A DNA stretch of 64,000 nt from Fumia sp045121595 (GTDB lineage: Bacteria > Bacillota > Clostridia > Oscillospirales > Ruminococcaceae), in NCBI GenBank assembly GCA_045121595.1, contig JBGVGI010000091.1:62001-126000 (forward strand), given 5' to 3'. Every line of letters begins with the position of its first letter. Position 1 is the stretch's first letter. The translations under genes were made by a program, and so were the position numbers. Below the pieces are notes generated by a model. That model did no database searches, had not been told where the DNA came from, and saw nothing but the letters and a program-made list of their open reading frames with translations. Positions 16,221 through 25,809 of this stretch are shown in pieces.

Positions 16221-17514
16221 ATTTAAACTTTACGTTTGATTTTATCATATTGTATAAAATTCTGAAATCCAGAGATTTAAGCAAAAGTGTTTGGTTTCCT
16301 CTGATAGGTTTTAAAATAAATCCGATTATCACATTCGTAAATAACTGAGTAAACACTGCGGCTAAAGCAGCGCCCGAAGGTCCTAATACCGGTATCAGTG
16401 CAAAGTTCATAATGATACTGAAAATCGCACCACCCGCATTGATTATCCACAGATATTTTTGCTTTCCTTCTGCCAATATCCATATATTCCTGATAGTACC
16501 GAGTTGTGAAAAAACAGTCTGCCAGGTATATATCTGAAGTGGTACGACGGCACTTACATACTGCGCACCATACAGAATTTTTACAATAAAACCTGCAAAA
16601 ATAGTTATGCACACACTCTGCAAAAGTGTAATAGCAATTATAACTGAATAAAGCTGAATGATTCTTTCCTTGTAAAGCTCTTCATTTTTATTTTTACATT
16701 CCAAGATTACAGGACGGGCAGAATCTATTACTGCGGCAAAAACGAAACTTGTAATTCCAGTGCAGGTTATCGCAACCGTATAATATCCCACGGCTTTTTC
16801 GTCAATTAAAAATTTCAGAAGAATATTTCCAATATATCCGAAAATCGCAACCATCATACTTGAAACGATATAATGCTTACTGATAGAAAACATTTCTCTG
16901 CCCTTGGACATTGAAAACTCCAGTTTTTGTTTGCTGATTTTTCTGTACACAACAACCAGAGACACCGAAATAATCATATAATCCAGTGCCTGAGACAAAG
17001 CAAACCAATATATATTTTTTCCCGTTACGAGAAGGTATATTCGATATAATGATATAACAAAATAAGCTACTACAGAAACAACAGAGTGGTATTTGGAAAG
17101 AAGTTTAGCCTGAAACCAGTACTGCACCATTTCCAGTGCCTGAAACAAGAGGTTTAAACTATATAAAGCACAAACTATAATTGTTTCCTTTTCACCTTTA
17201 TTTGCTATACAGGTAAAAAATGTTACTCCAAATATGCAGCAAACAGCGGATATCATATTAAGTCCCAGCGTCGTACCCAGAATTTTACCTTCTTCTTCAG
17301 GATTATCCACAATATCACGAACCAGTGTGTTTCTGAATCCGAGTTGCATAATTGGTATTACAAAAGCCACTATTGAAGCAGCATAATTAATAAGTCCATA
17401 ATTAGATGGACCCAAGTATCTTGCAGTCAAGGTTCCTATAACAAGCGAAAGAATCGATTGTACAACCTTGCATATTATTATCCAGGAAGCATTTTTTATT
17501 AAACGATTATTCAT
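16219..17514 (-). CDS. Wzx-like polysaccharide flippase (MOP superfamily)
   Basis: 431 residues with about a dozen hydrophobic segments and the family N-terminus NASWIIICKVVQSILSLVIG followed by LTARYLGPSNYGLINYAAS. Expected to flip lipid-linked capsule repeat units across the membrane. It is the last gene of the capsule transcript, separated from the large secreted protein gene by an 11-bp hairpin, which may reduce its expression. Confidence 0.9.
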   Translation of the reverse strand: MNNRLIKNASWIIICKVVQSILSLVIGTLTARYLGPSNYGLINYAASIVAFVIPIMQLGFRNTLVRDIVDNPEEEGKILGTTLGLNMISAVCCIFGVTFFTCIANKGEKETIIVCALYSLNLLFQALEMVQYWFQAKLLSKYHSVVSVVAYFVISLYRIYLLVTGKNIYWFALSQALDYMIISVSLVVVYRKISKQKLEFSMSKGREMFSISKHYIVSSMMVAIFGYIGNILLKFLIDEKAVGYYTVAITCTGITSFVFAAVIDSARPVILECKNKNEELYKERIIQLYSVIIAITLLQSVCITIFAGFIVKILYGAQYVSAVVPLQIYTWQTVFSQLGTIRNIWILAEGKQKYLWIINAGGAIFSIIMNFALIPVLGPSGAALAAVFTQLFTNVIIGFILKPIRGNQTLLLKSLDFRILYNMIKSNVKFK

Positions 17515-17530
17515 AGCATTTTATAAACTT

Positions 17531-17561
17531 CCCTTGGCACCAAAAATATCGGTGCCAAGGG
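17531..17561 (-). terminator. Strong hairpin between the glycosidase gene and the flippase gene
   Basis: CCCTTGGCACC and GGTGCCAAGGG form a perfect 11-bp stem with a 9-base loop. The downstream minus-strand sequence (AAGTTTATAAAATG) lacks a good T-run. It may therefore be a partial terminator or an mRNA 3'-end stabiliser rather than a full stop. Confidence 0.6.
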
Positions 17562-17572
17562 ATAAATAATTA

Positions 17573-20500
17573 TTATTCTACTATCATATAGCCATTTGCA
17601 TCAAATCTCTGTGCAGATGCATAAGGTACGATATCGTTGTTAAGCCATACAGTATACTCGCCTACAGCAAGCTGACCTGCTGTACGAACATAGATATATT
17701 TGCTTTCACCACCAACATTGATCTTGATAAGTCCAAGGTTGAGCTGTTTAACACCATCTACATAGTAGTAAAGTGTACCATTTTCATCAACAACACCATC
17801 AAGAGTTGCAGGAGCGTTAAGCATATATCCGTTTTCGTCGAAGATCTGTGTGGATGCATAAGGCACGATACCATTGTCAAGCCATACGGTATATTCACCT
17901 ACTGCAAGCTGGCCTGCTGTACGAACGTAAATGTATTTGCTTTCACCATTAACGTCAATCTTGATAAGACCAAGGTTAACCTGTTTAACGTCGTCTACAT
18001 AGTAGTAAAGTGTGCCGTTTTCATCAACTATGCCGTTAACTTTATCATTACCTGCGGGAGCGTTAAGCATATAACCATTTTCGTCGAATTTCTGTGCAGA
18101 TGCATAAGGTACGATACCGTTGTCAAGCCATACGGTATATTCGCCTACTGCAAGCTGACCTGCTGTACGAACATAGATAAATTTGCTTTCACCATTAACG
18201 TCAATCTTGATAAGACCAAGGTTGAGCTGTTTAACATTGTCTACATAGTAGTAGAGTGTGCCGTTTTCATTTCTGATACCTGTGAAGGTTTCGGGTTCAG
18301 GAAGGCCTGTAACCATATAACCGTTTTCGTCAAATGTCTGTGCAGAAGCATAAGGTACGATATCATGGTTGAGCCATACTTTATATTCGCCTACTGCAAG
18401 CTGACCTGCTGTACGAACATAGATGTACTTCTTAGTACCATCAACTTCGATTTCAATCAAACCGAGATTGAGCTGTTTAATATCGTCTACATAGTAGTAG
18501 AGTGTGCCGTTTTCATTTCTGATACCTGTGAAGGTTTCGGGTTCGGGAAGGCCTGTAACCATATAACCGTTTTCGTCAAATGTCTGTGTAGAAGCATAAG
18601 GTACGATATCATGGTTGAGCCATACTTTATATTCGCCTACTGCAAGCTGACCTGCTGTACGAATATAAATGTATTTATCTTTGCCTTCGACATCGATTTT
18701 AATCAAACCGAGGTTAACCTGAACATTACCGTCAACAAGGTAGTAGAGACCCTGTTTAGAGTTGAAAATACCTGTTGTATCAGGAGTGTTGATAAGCTTA
18801 CCATCGTCGCCAAATACATATGCAACGGGAGGAGCGTTGGTAGCATTCTTGATTACGTTGTTGCCAACTGCACAATAACCATCGGCATCAAAATAATATG
18901 TGCTGCCATCGATATCAATCCACTTCTTGATATACCAAGAAGGTCCGTAATAGTAACGAATACCATCTTCTGTTACTTTCCATACACCGTCAGTAAGTTT
19001 ACCTGTTTCATCGAATACGTATTTTACGCCTTCGAAATAATGAAGTTCACCAACCTGAGCAGCTTTTGTAGTTTCATCGAAGTAATGCCATTCATCACCA
19101 ATCATCTGCCATCCGGACTGGAAATTACCGGCAATAGCATAATACCACTTGCCATCGATTTCAACAAGGCCTTCATAAGCTGTTGTTGCTTCGCAGTGTT
19201 TACATTTGCCATCTGCACCATATTCATGGCCTGTTGCAGCCAATGTTGTACCCCATTCAACAACGGAGTCACAAACTTCACATACTGTTCTGCCTTCATA
19301 GCCCTCTTCAGTACAAGTAGCCTTAAGGTCATCTACTGCAACAGGAGTATGAACGTGTGCAATACCTCTTTCTGCTTTGAAAGCAGGGTCAGAGAATGCT
19401 GTCTGAAGTTCAGTATCAACACTGAATTCTTCGTTGGAGAATGCGCCGATAACTTCGGACTCATATCCGTCAACATAGGTGATTGCACCCATATCAACGT
19501 CAACTTTAAGGTCATAAGGCCAGAAGCCGTATGTATCCCAGTAAGCTTTTGCATCGTGTTCGTCGATATTGATATCGGTATCATAGTAAATTACACGAAT
19601 GGGAAGAGCTGCAAGAACAGCTTCACCCTTATCATTGTTATCGCCTGTACGGGTGATAACTACAGTAGCAGTATTGTTTTCTTCATCAATAGTATATTCA
19701 GCTTCAAATCCTTCAGCCAATACCATATGATCAAGTTCAAAGTGGTTACCGTAGTTCAAGTCGATAACAGTTTCAACAGACTGAATTGTTTCAATCATAT
19801 TAGCGTTTAAGTTCATCCAGTAAACAGAACCGCCGTAAAGGCCATCAAGTTCAGGATCTGCAGGAACAACAGAAATTGTAGAAGCTGCTACAGGAGAAGC
19901 AACGTTAATAAGTCTGATTACAACAGATTTGTTACCCATATTATCGCAAATTTCGAATTTAACACGGTGAACACCGTTAGCCAAAGCGATATCATTGATG
20001 CTCATCTTACCGTTTGCGAAGGTAACGGGAACGTTTACGCCGTCAACGTAAGCTTTTGCAGAAGCAACGTTAAGGCCTGTTGCGTTTGTTTTTGCAGTAT
20101 CTTCTGTTACAGAAGCAGATACTGTAACAAGATTGCTCTTTGTTGTTACAGTTTCATATTTTTTGAGAACTGTTGTCTTTTCAGTTTCAAGAAGCTCTAC
20201 GTTTGAGAATTTAGGTGCTTCCCTGTCATCAACTGCATCTGAGAAGTCTGCGGTGATGTTATCAACGTAAACAGTCTGGAGACCGTTAATTGTGCCGTAT
20301 GTCTTCCAGAGATCGTTTGTGTTGGTGTGAGGGAACATAAACTCAATAAAACGGAAGTTGTTTGCATCGTTTTTGGAAGCATTATATGCAATTTTATCCT
20401 TGCAGTCAACACCGGGGATAAGAACCTTAGCATACTTGCTTACGTCAACAGAGAAATATTTCCATCCGGATTCATCCCATGAATTGTAAACTTCAGGCTG

Positions 20501-22411
20501 ACTGATAACGCTTATAGTATTTTTCTTATCAAAAGTACCGTCACCGTTAGAATCATACCAATAAAGAACACGAATCCAACAATGTTCGTATTCATCAGGG
20601 ATATAAGCCCAGAAGCCGATAGTTTTTGCATTCTCAACAACAACGCCTTCATCGAGATACAAGTCACTCTGTCCATAACCGCCATTGGAAATTCCGTTGG
20701 CAGCGATAGGATTCATTTCAACTCTCATAGAGCTGTTGCCGTTATGAACCTGACCGTCAAGAGCAGTAGCCAGACTGAGGTGCTGATAGAAGCCTCTGTC
20801 GTTACCGTTTACGTCACCGATATTCCATTCATCGATATCGGAAGCATCTTCAAAATCAAAAAGAACCTGAGAGCCTCTTCCGAGATTCAAGGAAGCGGTT
20901 GTAACCAAAGCTCTGTTATGTACCAAAGTAGCAGTCAAAGTACTTGTGAGATCAGCAGGTACGTTGTCTTCGCTTACAGAAGTAAACTTAAAGCCGTTAA
21001 AGGTACCGAGAGCAGAGTTAGTAGTAACAAATTCCACGTCTTCGGGTTTTAAGATTACGTCGTTAAGACCGCCGTTGATAGTTGCTGTCAAACCGATAGT
21101 TACTTCTTTGTCAAAAGGAACTGTCATTATAGCCTGAGAGAAACTGAATTCGGTAGGAACTACGATTTCAATTGAATGTTCACCTACAACCTTGCCACCG
21201 TAAACCATCTGTGCTGTTACTGTACCAATTGTGCCGTTTGATACAAACACACCGTTTTCGATAGTACCCATAGAAGGGTCAGCAAGCTGCCATTCAACGT
21301 CATCGGGAATTTCTGCAGCAGTACCAACAAGGTCAGTACCCAATGCATCAAATTTCACTGTGCTGCCGGGAGTATAGTAAGCACCGTCTGTAAAGATAGT
21401 TGCTCTTGCAAAAGCTCCGTCAGCGGGTGCAGTAGTTACGAAGAGAATACCACTTGTTGTAGGACGTTCAGCGCCGTCGGAGGGAGAGTTGTTAACCTTC
21501 AAATCCTCACCGGGGCGTTCAGAAAGATATGTGGAAGATCCACCACCGTCACAGTTAACGGCATAAGAACAACCAAGGTCAAGCATTACCTCAGCAAGTT
21601 CGTACATAGTCATACCTTCGGAATAAGGTGACTGACGACCGTCGTTAAGCATAATAACAACTGTACCGTCGGGTTTGATACCTACTACGGAACGAGGTGC
21701 AGAACTGCTTGTATGGTCGGGTTTTGACGTATTAACGCCATCCTTTACAATGTAACCGCTGGAAGCAGGAATTACCTGTTCTTCCCAACCGTCAAGGTCA
21801 GCAGAAGAACGGATCTGAGGCATTTCCACTTTGGGAATGTCTGCAGGTCTGGGGTTTCCGTTCTCATCAAAATCCTTGTTGATAACTAAAACTGAGGGGA
21901 AACCAACGTTGCCGTATGCATAGCCACAATTTGCAGGGTCAAATAATGTTTCAGCATCAAGCATAATGAAGCCTAAGGGTTCACCAACGCGATCAGCAGG
22001 ATAGTTTGTGTACCAGCTAAGACAGGTGTTCATAGCACCAACTACGTTACCGTAGCCGTTTGCTTCTGCATAAGCTGCCTGCTGTGACATTACGCCGGTT
22101 TTATAATTGCCGTATTCAGGAACCATTCCTGTATAGCTGTTGATAACTTTAACGTACTCGTTGTTAGCATCAGCTTCCATAACGAAAAGCACCTGACGGC
22201 GAGAACCGCTATCGTTATTAAGAACGATTTCGGATTCAGTAATACCGGGAGCAATATTCCAATCCTTTTTAGAAATGAGATTGTAATAATTGTCCGTACT
22301 GGTAGTACTGTTGATGGTATAGTCGTTAGCTGCAAATGCTACGGATGACACACTTAATGCCATAAACAAAGTAAGCAACAAGACTATACCTCTCTTAAAC
22401 GTTTGTCTCAT
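17573..22411 (-). CDS. Secreted phosphodiester glycosidase (NAGPA domain) with Ig/CBM-like domains and C-terminal repeats
   Basis: About 1612 residues from the ATG giving MRQTFKRGIVLL (AAAGGAG 8 bases upstream), with a signal peptide ending near SSVAFA. The first ~330 residues match the NAGPA family, which cleaves sugar-1-phosphodiesters (SVVGIKPDGTVVIMLNDGR, CDGGGSSTYLSERPGE). Then come Ig-like modules, a CBM-like region (FDFEDASDIDEWN), a cohesin-like segment, a Cys-rich CTEEGYEGRTVCEVC...CKHC stretch, glucan-binding-type repeats (GWQMIGDEWHYFDE) and five ~80-residue repeats. Its place beside licD suggests it acts on phosphodiester-linked surface glycans (inference). Confidence 0.88.
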   Translation of the reverse strand: MRQTFKRGIVLLLTLFMALSVSSVAFAANDYTINSTTSTDNYYNLISKKDWNIAPGITESEIVLNNDSGSRRQVLFVMEADANNEYVKVINSYTGMVPEYGNYKTGVMSQQAAYAEANGYGNVVGAMNTCLSWYTNYPADRVGEPLGFIMLDAETLFDPANCGYAYGNVGFPSVLVINKDFDENGNPRPADIPKVEMPQIRSSADLDGWEEQVIPASSGYIVKDGVNTSKPDHTSSSAPRSVVGIKPDGTVVIMLNDGRQSPYSEGMTMYELAEVMLDLGCSYAVNCDGGGSSTYLSERPGEDLKVNNSPSDGAERPTTSGILFVTTAPADGAFARATIFTDGAYYTPGSTVKFDALGTDLVGTAAEIPDDVEWQLADPSMGTIENGVFVSNGTIGTVTAQMVYGGKVVGEHSIEIVVPTEFSFSQAIMTVPFDKEVTIGLTATINGGLNDVILKPEDVEFVTTNSALGTFNGFKFTSVSEDNVPADLTSTLTATLVHNRALVTTASLNLGRGSQVLFDFEDASDIDEWNIGDVNGNDRGFYQHLSLATALDGQVHNGNSSMRVEMNPIAANGISNGGYGQSDLYLDEGVVVENAKTIGFWAYIPDEYEHCWIRVLYWYDSNGDGTFDKKNTISVISQPEVYNSWDESGWKYFSVDVSKYAKVLIPGVDCKDKIAYNASKNDANNFRFIEFMFPHTNTNDLWKTYGTINGLQTVYVDNITADFSDAVDDREAPKFSNVELLETEKTTVLKKYETVTTKSNLVTVSASVTEDTAKTNATGLNVASAKAYVDGVNVPVTFANGKMSINDIALANGVHRVKFEICDNMGNKSVVIRLINVASPVAASTISVVPADPELDGLYGGSVYWMNLNANMIETIQSVETVIDLNYGNHFELDHMVLAEGFEAEYTIDEENNTATVVITRTGDNNDKGEAVLAALPIRVIYYDTDINIDEHDAKAYWDTYGFWPYDLKVDVDMGAITYVDGYESEVIGAFSNEEFSVDTELQTAFSDPAFKAERGIAHVHTPVAVDDLKATCTEEGYEGRTVCEVCDSVVEWGTTLAATGHEYGADGKCKHCEATTAYEGLVEIDGKWYYAIAGNFQSGWQMIGDEWHYFDETTKAAQVGELHYFEGVKYVFDETGKLTDGVWKVTEDGIRYYYGPSWYIKKWIDIDGSTYYFDADGYCAVGNNVIKNATNAPPVAYVFGDDGKLINTPDTTGIFNSKQGLYYLVDGNVQVNLGLIKIDVEGKDKYIYIRTAGQLAVGEYKVWLNHDIVPYASTQTFDENGYMVTGLPEPETFTGIRNENGTLYYYVDDIKQLNLGLIEIEVDGTKKYIYVRTAGQLAVGEYKVWLNHDIVPYASAQTFDENGYMVTGLPEPETFTGIRNENGTLYYYVDNVKQLNLGLIKIDVNGESKFIYVRTAGQLAVGEYTVWLDNGIVPYASAQKFDENGYMLNAPAGNDKVNGIVDENGTLYYYVDDVKQVNLGLIKIDVNGESKYIYVRTAGQLAVGEYTVWLDNGIVPYASTQIFDENGYMLNAPATLDGVVDENGTLYYYVDGVKQLNLGLIKINVGGESKYIYVRTAGQLAVGEYTVWLNNDIVPYASAQRFDANGYMIVE
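17576..18790 (-). repeat. Five in-frame ~240-bp repeats at the 3' end of the glycosidase gene
   Basis: Each unit encodes about 75-82 residues with the core ENGTLYYYVD, KQLNLGLIKI, YIYVRTAGQLAVGEY and VWLNHDIVPYASAQ, ending FDENGYM. Neighbouring units are nearly identical at DNA level, notably the second and third, so copy number can change by recombination and short-read assembly may miscount. Confidence 0.92.
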
Positions 22412-22429
22412 AAACAAGACTCCTTTCAT

Positions 22430-22555
22430 AAATTCTCCTCGGTGCTTGGGAAAATTCAACAGAGAGACCGAAGAAAATCTCTGTTAAACCGCGAGAGTAA
22501 GATGCATTCTCTTAGTTCCTTTCTCTTTTATCTAATCCACCGAAATGGTTAAGAT
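22430..22555 (-). other. Structured 5' region of the glycosidase gene, function unknown
   Basis: The ~125 bases between licD and this gene hold, on the minus strand, AACAGAGA...TCTCTGTT (8-bp stem, 12-base loop with CTTCGG-like turn), an AGAG...CTCT pairing around AATGCATCTTA, and a small CCA...TGG hairpin. No T-run follows. I could not match it to a riboswitch class I know; it may be an mRNA processing or stability element. Confidence 0.4.
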
Positions 22556-22561
22556 ACATAA

Positions 22562-23380
22562 TTATTTATATTTGGAATACGGTTTATTAACATCCATATA
22601 AAGGAGAAAATGACCACTGTTCTTTTTATCTTCAGGCAAATCAGAGCGCCAGTCACCATATTTCTGGGTCAAATAAGCGTCGTAGTTTTCTGGAATTCTT
22701 ACTTTCAGTCCTTCAAACGTCGCCCACACGCCATCTCCGTACTGTGTTTTTTCGGCATATTCAAGTTTTCCCTGCCAGTTGCCGTGATTACACCATATAT
22801 CACTTTCACAGGTAGAAAATCCCGATATCAAAGCCTCGTATTCTGCGATATTTTTCTGAGAATTGGAATAGATACCAAAAATTCTATTTGCCAGCAAAAC
22901 GGCATTTGTGCGGATTGCTTTCCAGTTAACTTTTGCCTTATATGACACTGCGCGGACTCTCTCATAATGCATTTTCTTCTTTTCAAAACGCTTTTGAAGT
23001 TTTAAATCCTTCGGATATCCGTCAATAGGAAAAATATCAAGGTAAATACCATGATGCATATCAAGATGTGCAACACCTTTTTCTATCCAGGTTGTACGGG
23101 AATCTCTCAGTTTACTTGTAACAGATGGAAAATTGGGATCAGATTTATAGTTTTGCAAAAACAGATGCTCAGGCAGAAGCCCTGGAGCTTCTTTTACAAA
23201 AATCTCGTATTCATGGCGCAGTAAACAAACATCAATATCATCATCCCAGGGAATGAATCCCCCGTATTTTACTGCACCAAGAACGCTTCCACAAGCCATA
23301 TAATAATGCAAATCAAGTTTTTCACAGATATCCAAAAATACCTTGAAAATTTCAAGTTCTGCTTTTTGATACTTATTCAA
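22562..23380 (-). CDS. LicD-family phosphotransferase
   Basis: LicD enzymes transfer phosphocholine or similar phospho-substituents onto surface glycans. This 272-residue protein has the nucleotidyltransferase-like core YYMACGSVLGAVKYGGFIPW followed by DDDIDVCLLRHEYE, and FPIDGYPKD further on. It is soluble and cytoplasmic. Its presence with choline/glucan-binding-type repeats on the adjacent secreted protein suggests the surface polymer carries a phospho-substituent; which one is unknown. Confidence 0.92.
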   Translation of the reverse strand: MNKYQKAELEIFKVFLDICEKLDLHYYMACGSVLGAVKYGGFIPWDDDIDVCLLRHEYEIFVKEAPGLLPEHLFLQNYKSDPNFPSVTSKLRDSRTTWIEKGVAHLDMHHGIYLDIFPIDGYPKDLKLQKRFEKKKMHYERVRAVSYKAKVNWKAIRTNAVLLANRIFGIYSNSQKNIAEYEALISGFSTCESDIWCNHGNWQGKLEYAEKTQYGDGVWATFEGLKVRIPENYDAYLTQKYGDWRSDLPEDKKNSGHFLLYMDVNKPYSKYK

Positions 23381-23403
23381 ACAAATCCACCTTCTTACGA
23401 ACG

Positions 23404-24432
23404 CTACTCAAATCTGCCTGATATATTTTTCTGACTATGCAATCGTTTTACACGTAAGCTTTCTATAAATGAAAATAATCTGTAAAGCTTTTTCCTTAAC
23501 AGCACCGACTTAAATGCATCGTAAATGCCCTTTATCGTCATTAAACAGGCCATTTTCTGTTTAACTGCTTCATCAAAGTATTGTGTCGCCGAAAACATTT
23601 TCACGGTTCTCAAAACATCTTTTGGAGCAGGAAGTGAAAACTGGTTAATCGAAGCATACATTAATTTTAAAGTCATTTGTCCCAGAAAATCACGTGAATA
23701 TCGTCCCGACTTTTCCAAATATTTTTCGGTTAATCCTACAAAATCAATACAGCGCTTCGTAATATCCTTATCAACCGCACTTCTTGTAATTGAAGAACCA
23801 CGCTCACGATAAAGATATAATGAATCAGAAACTGAAACAATTTTCTCAATATGGGAACAGTAGCGAATCAAAAACCAGAAATCTTCCTGGGCTACGATAC
23901 TTTTATCTTCAAATCTTATGCCAAATTCTTTTATTACTTCATTTTTATATACCCTGTTCCAAACGGCATCCATAGCGTAATCATACCATTGTGTTTCCTC
24001 ACCCGCAACATACGACATCACTTTGTCGCTATAACGCTCCAAAATCGCTTTTACTCCTTTTTTATCGTATATGGAAAAATTACAGATTGCCATATCTGCA
24101 CTTGATTCTTCCATTGCGGATATAAGTTTTTTATACATATCTGGGTGAATAAAATCGTCTGAATCAATAAAACCTACATATTCACCCGCAGCAACATCAA
24201 GGCCGGCGTTGCGGGCATGCGGTAATCCCATATTTGATTGATGAATTACCTTAATATCAGAGTATTTCTGTGAAAACTGATCACAGATTTCCCCAGAAGA
24301 ATCTGTTGACCCATCGTTTACAAGAATAATTTCATAACCCTCATAATTTTGAGAAATCAGCGATTCAATGCATTCAGCCAGATACATTTCAACATTGTAT
24401 ATGGGAACAATTATACTTAATTTTGGATTCAT
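23404..24432 (-). CDS. Family 2 glycosyltransferase
   Basis: GT-A fold inverting glycosyltransferase, 342 residues. Seen: LSIIVPIYNVEMYLAECIES at the N-terminus, VNDGSTDSSGEICD near residue 38, and the metal-binding GFIDSDDFIHPDMY near 88. The C-terminal third is basic and may contact the membrane. Donor and acceptor sugars cannot be read from sequence. It directly abuts the polymerase gene. Confidence 0.92.
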   Translation of the reverse strand: MNPKLSIIVPIYNVEMYLAECIESLISQNYEGYEIILVNDGSTDSSGEICDQFSQKYSDIKVIHQSNMGLPHARNAGLDVAAGEYVGFIDSDDFIHPDMYKKLISAMEESSADMAICNFSIYDKKGVKAILERYSDKVMSYVAGEETQWYDYAMDAVWNRVYKNEVIKEFGIRFEDKSIVAQEDFWFLIRYCSHIEKIVSVSDSLYLYRERGSSITRSAVDKDITKRCIDFVGLTEKYLEKSGRYSRDFLGQMTLKLMYASINQFSLPAPKDVLRTVKMFSATQYFDEAVKQKMACLMTIKGIYDAFKSVLLRKKLYRLFSFIESLRVKRLHSQKNISGRFE

Positions 24433-25809
24433 TTACATACGCCCCCATTTGAATCTAACCCTTATCATGGAATCAAACATCTGCAAAATCAAAAACATCA
24501 ATCTGACCCAAATTCTTCCAAGAATTATAGTAGTATTGAGTTCGATATAAAGAGAAGTAAAAACCACGATTTCTATCAATACATATGCCGCATACAAATT
24601 GTTAGTACGCTTCAAAGCAGAGTTGAAAGTGATAGCAAGCCATGTCATCAACATTCCCAGAACAGGAGTGCCAATATACCCAAAATGAGCAACTGACTGT
24701 GCAGTCAACGGACAAATAATGTCAGTACGATTTACATGATTCTTAAATATTGCAGCAGTAGCATGAGTATCGTAGTCAAACAATGCACTCAAAATTGGAA
24801 CGCCTGAAAATAGGTCCGTAAGTGTCGATTCAATGCCTTGAGCATGAGGATGTTCCAAAAGGAGGTCAAGTGCCGTTGTAACATTTCGCATACCGCCGAA
24901 ATACTCAGTAAAATGGCTAAGTTCAAGATATTTGTTCACAAAGTTACCAAAAGAAAAAGTAAGTCCAAATTTAATAAAACTTCCTAACAAAACTGCCACC
25001 ATTATCCCAAGACCTCCACCTATAATTACGAACTTCTTTTTCTCGGGGAAAAGTCTGAGAATAATATACAACATTGCTATACCACAGGAAATAATCTGCC
25101 ATCGTTTGATATCTTCTCCACTGATAACATTAAAAAGAATATAGTATACAGCCACAACAATTACAAGAATAAAACAAACAATATTCTGCCATCGAGAACC
25201 AAACTTTTGAAGGCTTAAAATACCAAGCAAATAAATAAAGATTACCCATATTCCCATTGTAAAAACTACTTCAATGACACCGGGAACAATTACAGATTTA
25301 CTTACTTCCGAAGAAATAGAGAATTTAGTAAGCAAAGACGGGTATAAAATAATTAATGGTAAAAACAAAACACCTACTGAAAAATTCCCTATACCAATTG
25401 AACTGTCAATATTATAACTTTTTTCTTCTACACCAAGTTTCTTAGCAAAGAGAGATATTACAACAAATACACCTATAAGCTCATATATAAGTAGACATAT
25501 TGCGCGAAAATCAAATTCGTAATAGATACCCCGATTCAAAGTAATTGTAATAATAATGGGGTAAATTATGTATCGGCAAAAAGCAGATATATTTATAATA
25601 GATAAAGAAATATTTTTCAAATAACGGCGGTTGGCCGAACACAACAGATATAAAAGCCCGTATGAAACAGGTAACAACGACAGAGCTTTATAAGTATTCT
25701 CATTTAAAATCCAGCAAAAGCAAAACGCTATAAAGACGCCTATCGCAACACATATAGAAAAAATCCTGCCATATAGACCTGTATTTATTTTTTTTATGTA
25801 TAACTGCAT
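24433..25809 (-). CDS. Wzy-like capsule polymerase (membrane protein)
   Basis: 458 residues with at least ten hydrophobic segments and a large loop near residues 280-370 (FTEYFGGMRNVTTALDLLLE, then HPHAQGIESTLTDLFSG). This is the topology of O-antigen/capsule repeat-unit polymerases, which share little sequence. The call rests on topology and on being the only such protein in a Wzx/Wzy-type locus. Starts on the base after the preceding stop. Confidence 0.75.
   Translation of the reverse strand: MQLYIKKINTGLYGRIFSICVAIGVFIAFCFCWILNENTYKALSLLPVSYGLLYLLCSANRRYLKNISLSIINISAFCRYIIYPIIITITLNRGIYYEFDFRAICLLIYELIGVFVVISLFAKKLGVEEKSYNIDSSIGIGNFSVGVLFLPLIILYPSLLTKFSISSEVSKSVIVPGVIEVVFTMGIWVIFIYLLGILSLQKFGSRWQNIVCFILVIVVAVYYILFNVISGEDIKRWQIISCGIAMLYIILRLFPEKKKFVIIGGGLGIMVAVLLGSFIKFGLTFSFGNFVNKYLELSHFTEYFGGMRNVTTALDLLLEHPHAQGIESTLTDLFSGVPILSALFDYDTHATAAIFKNHVNRTDIICPLTAQSVAHFGYIGTPVLGMLMTWLAITFNSALKRTNNLYAAYVLIEIVVFTSLYIELNTTIILGRIWVRLMFLILQMFDSMIRVRFKWGRM

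Noticed and set aside
17576..18790. CRISPR-like array
   Set aside because: Units are ~240 bp, in frame and coding, without unique spacers.
18365..19810. Plus-strand open frame (481 codons) opposite the glycosidase repeats
   Set aside because: Cys/Phe-rich translation with internal repeats that simply mirror the minus-strand repeats.
22430..22555. c-di-GMP or other known riboswitch before the glycosidase gene
   Set aside because: I could not find the conserved core of the c-di-GMP-I class or an expression platform with terminator.
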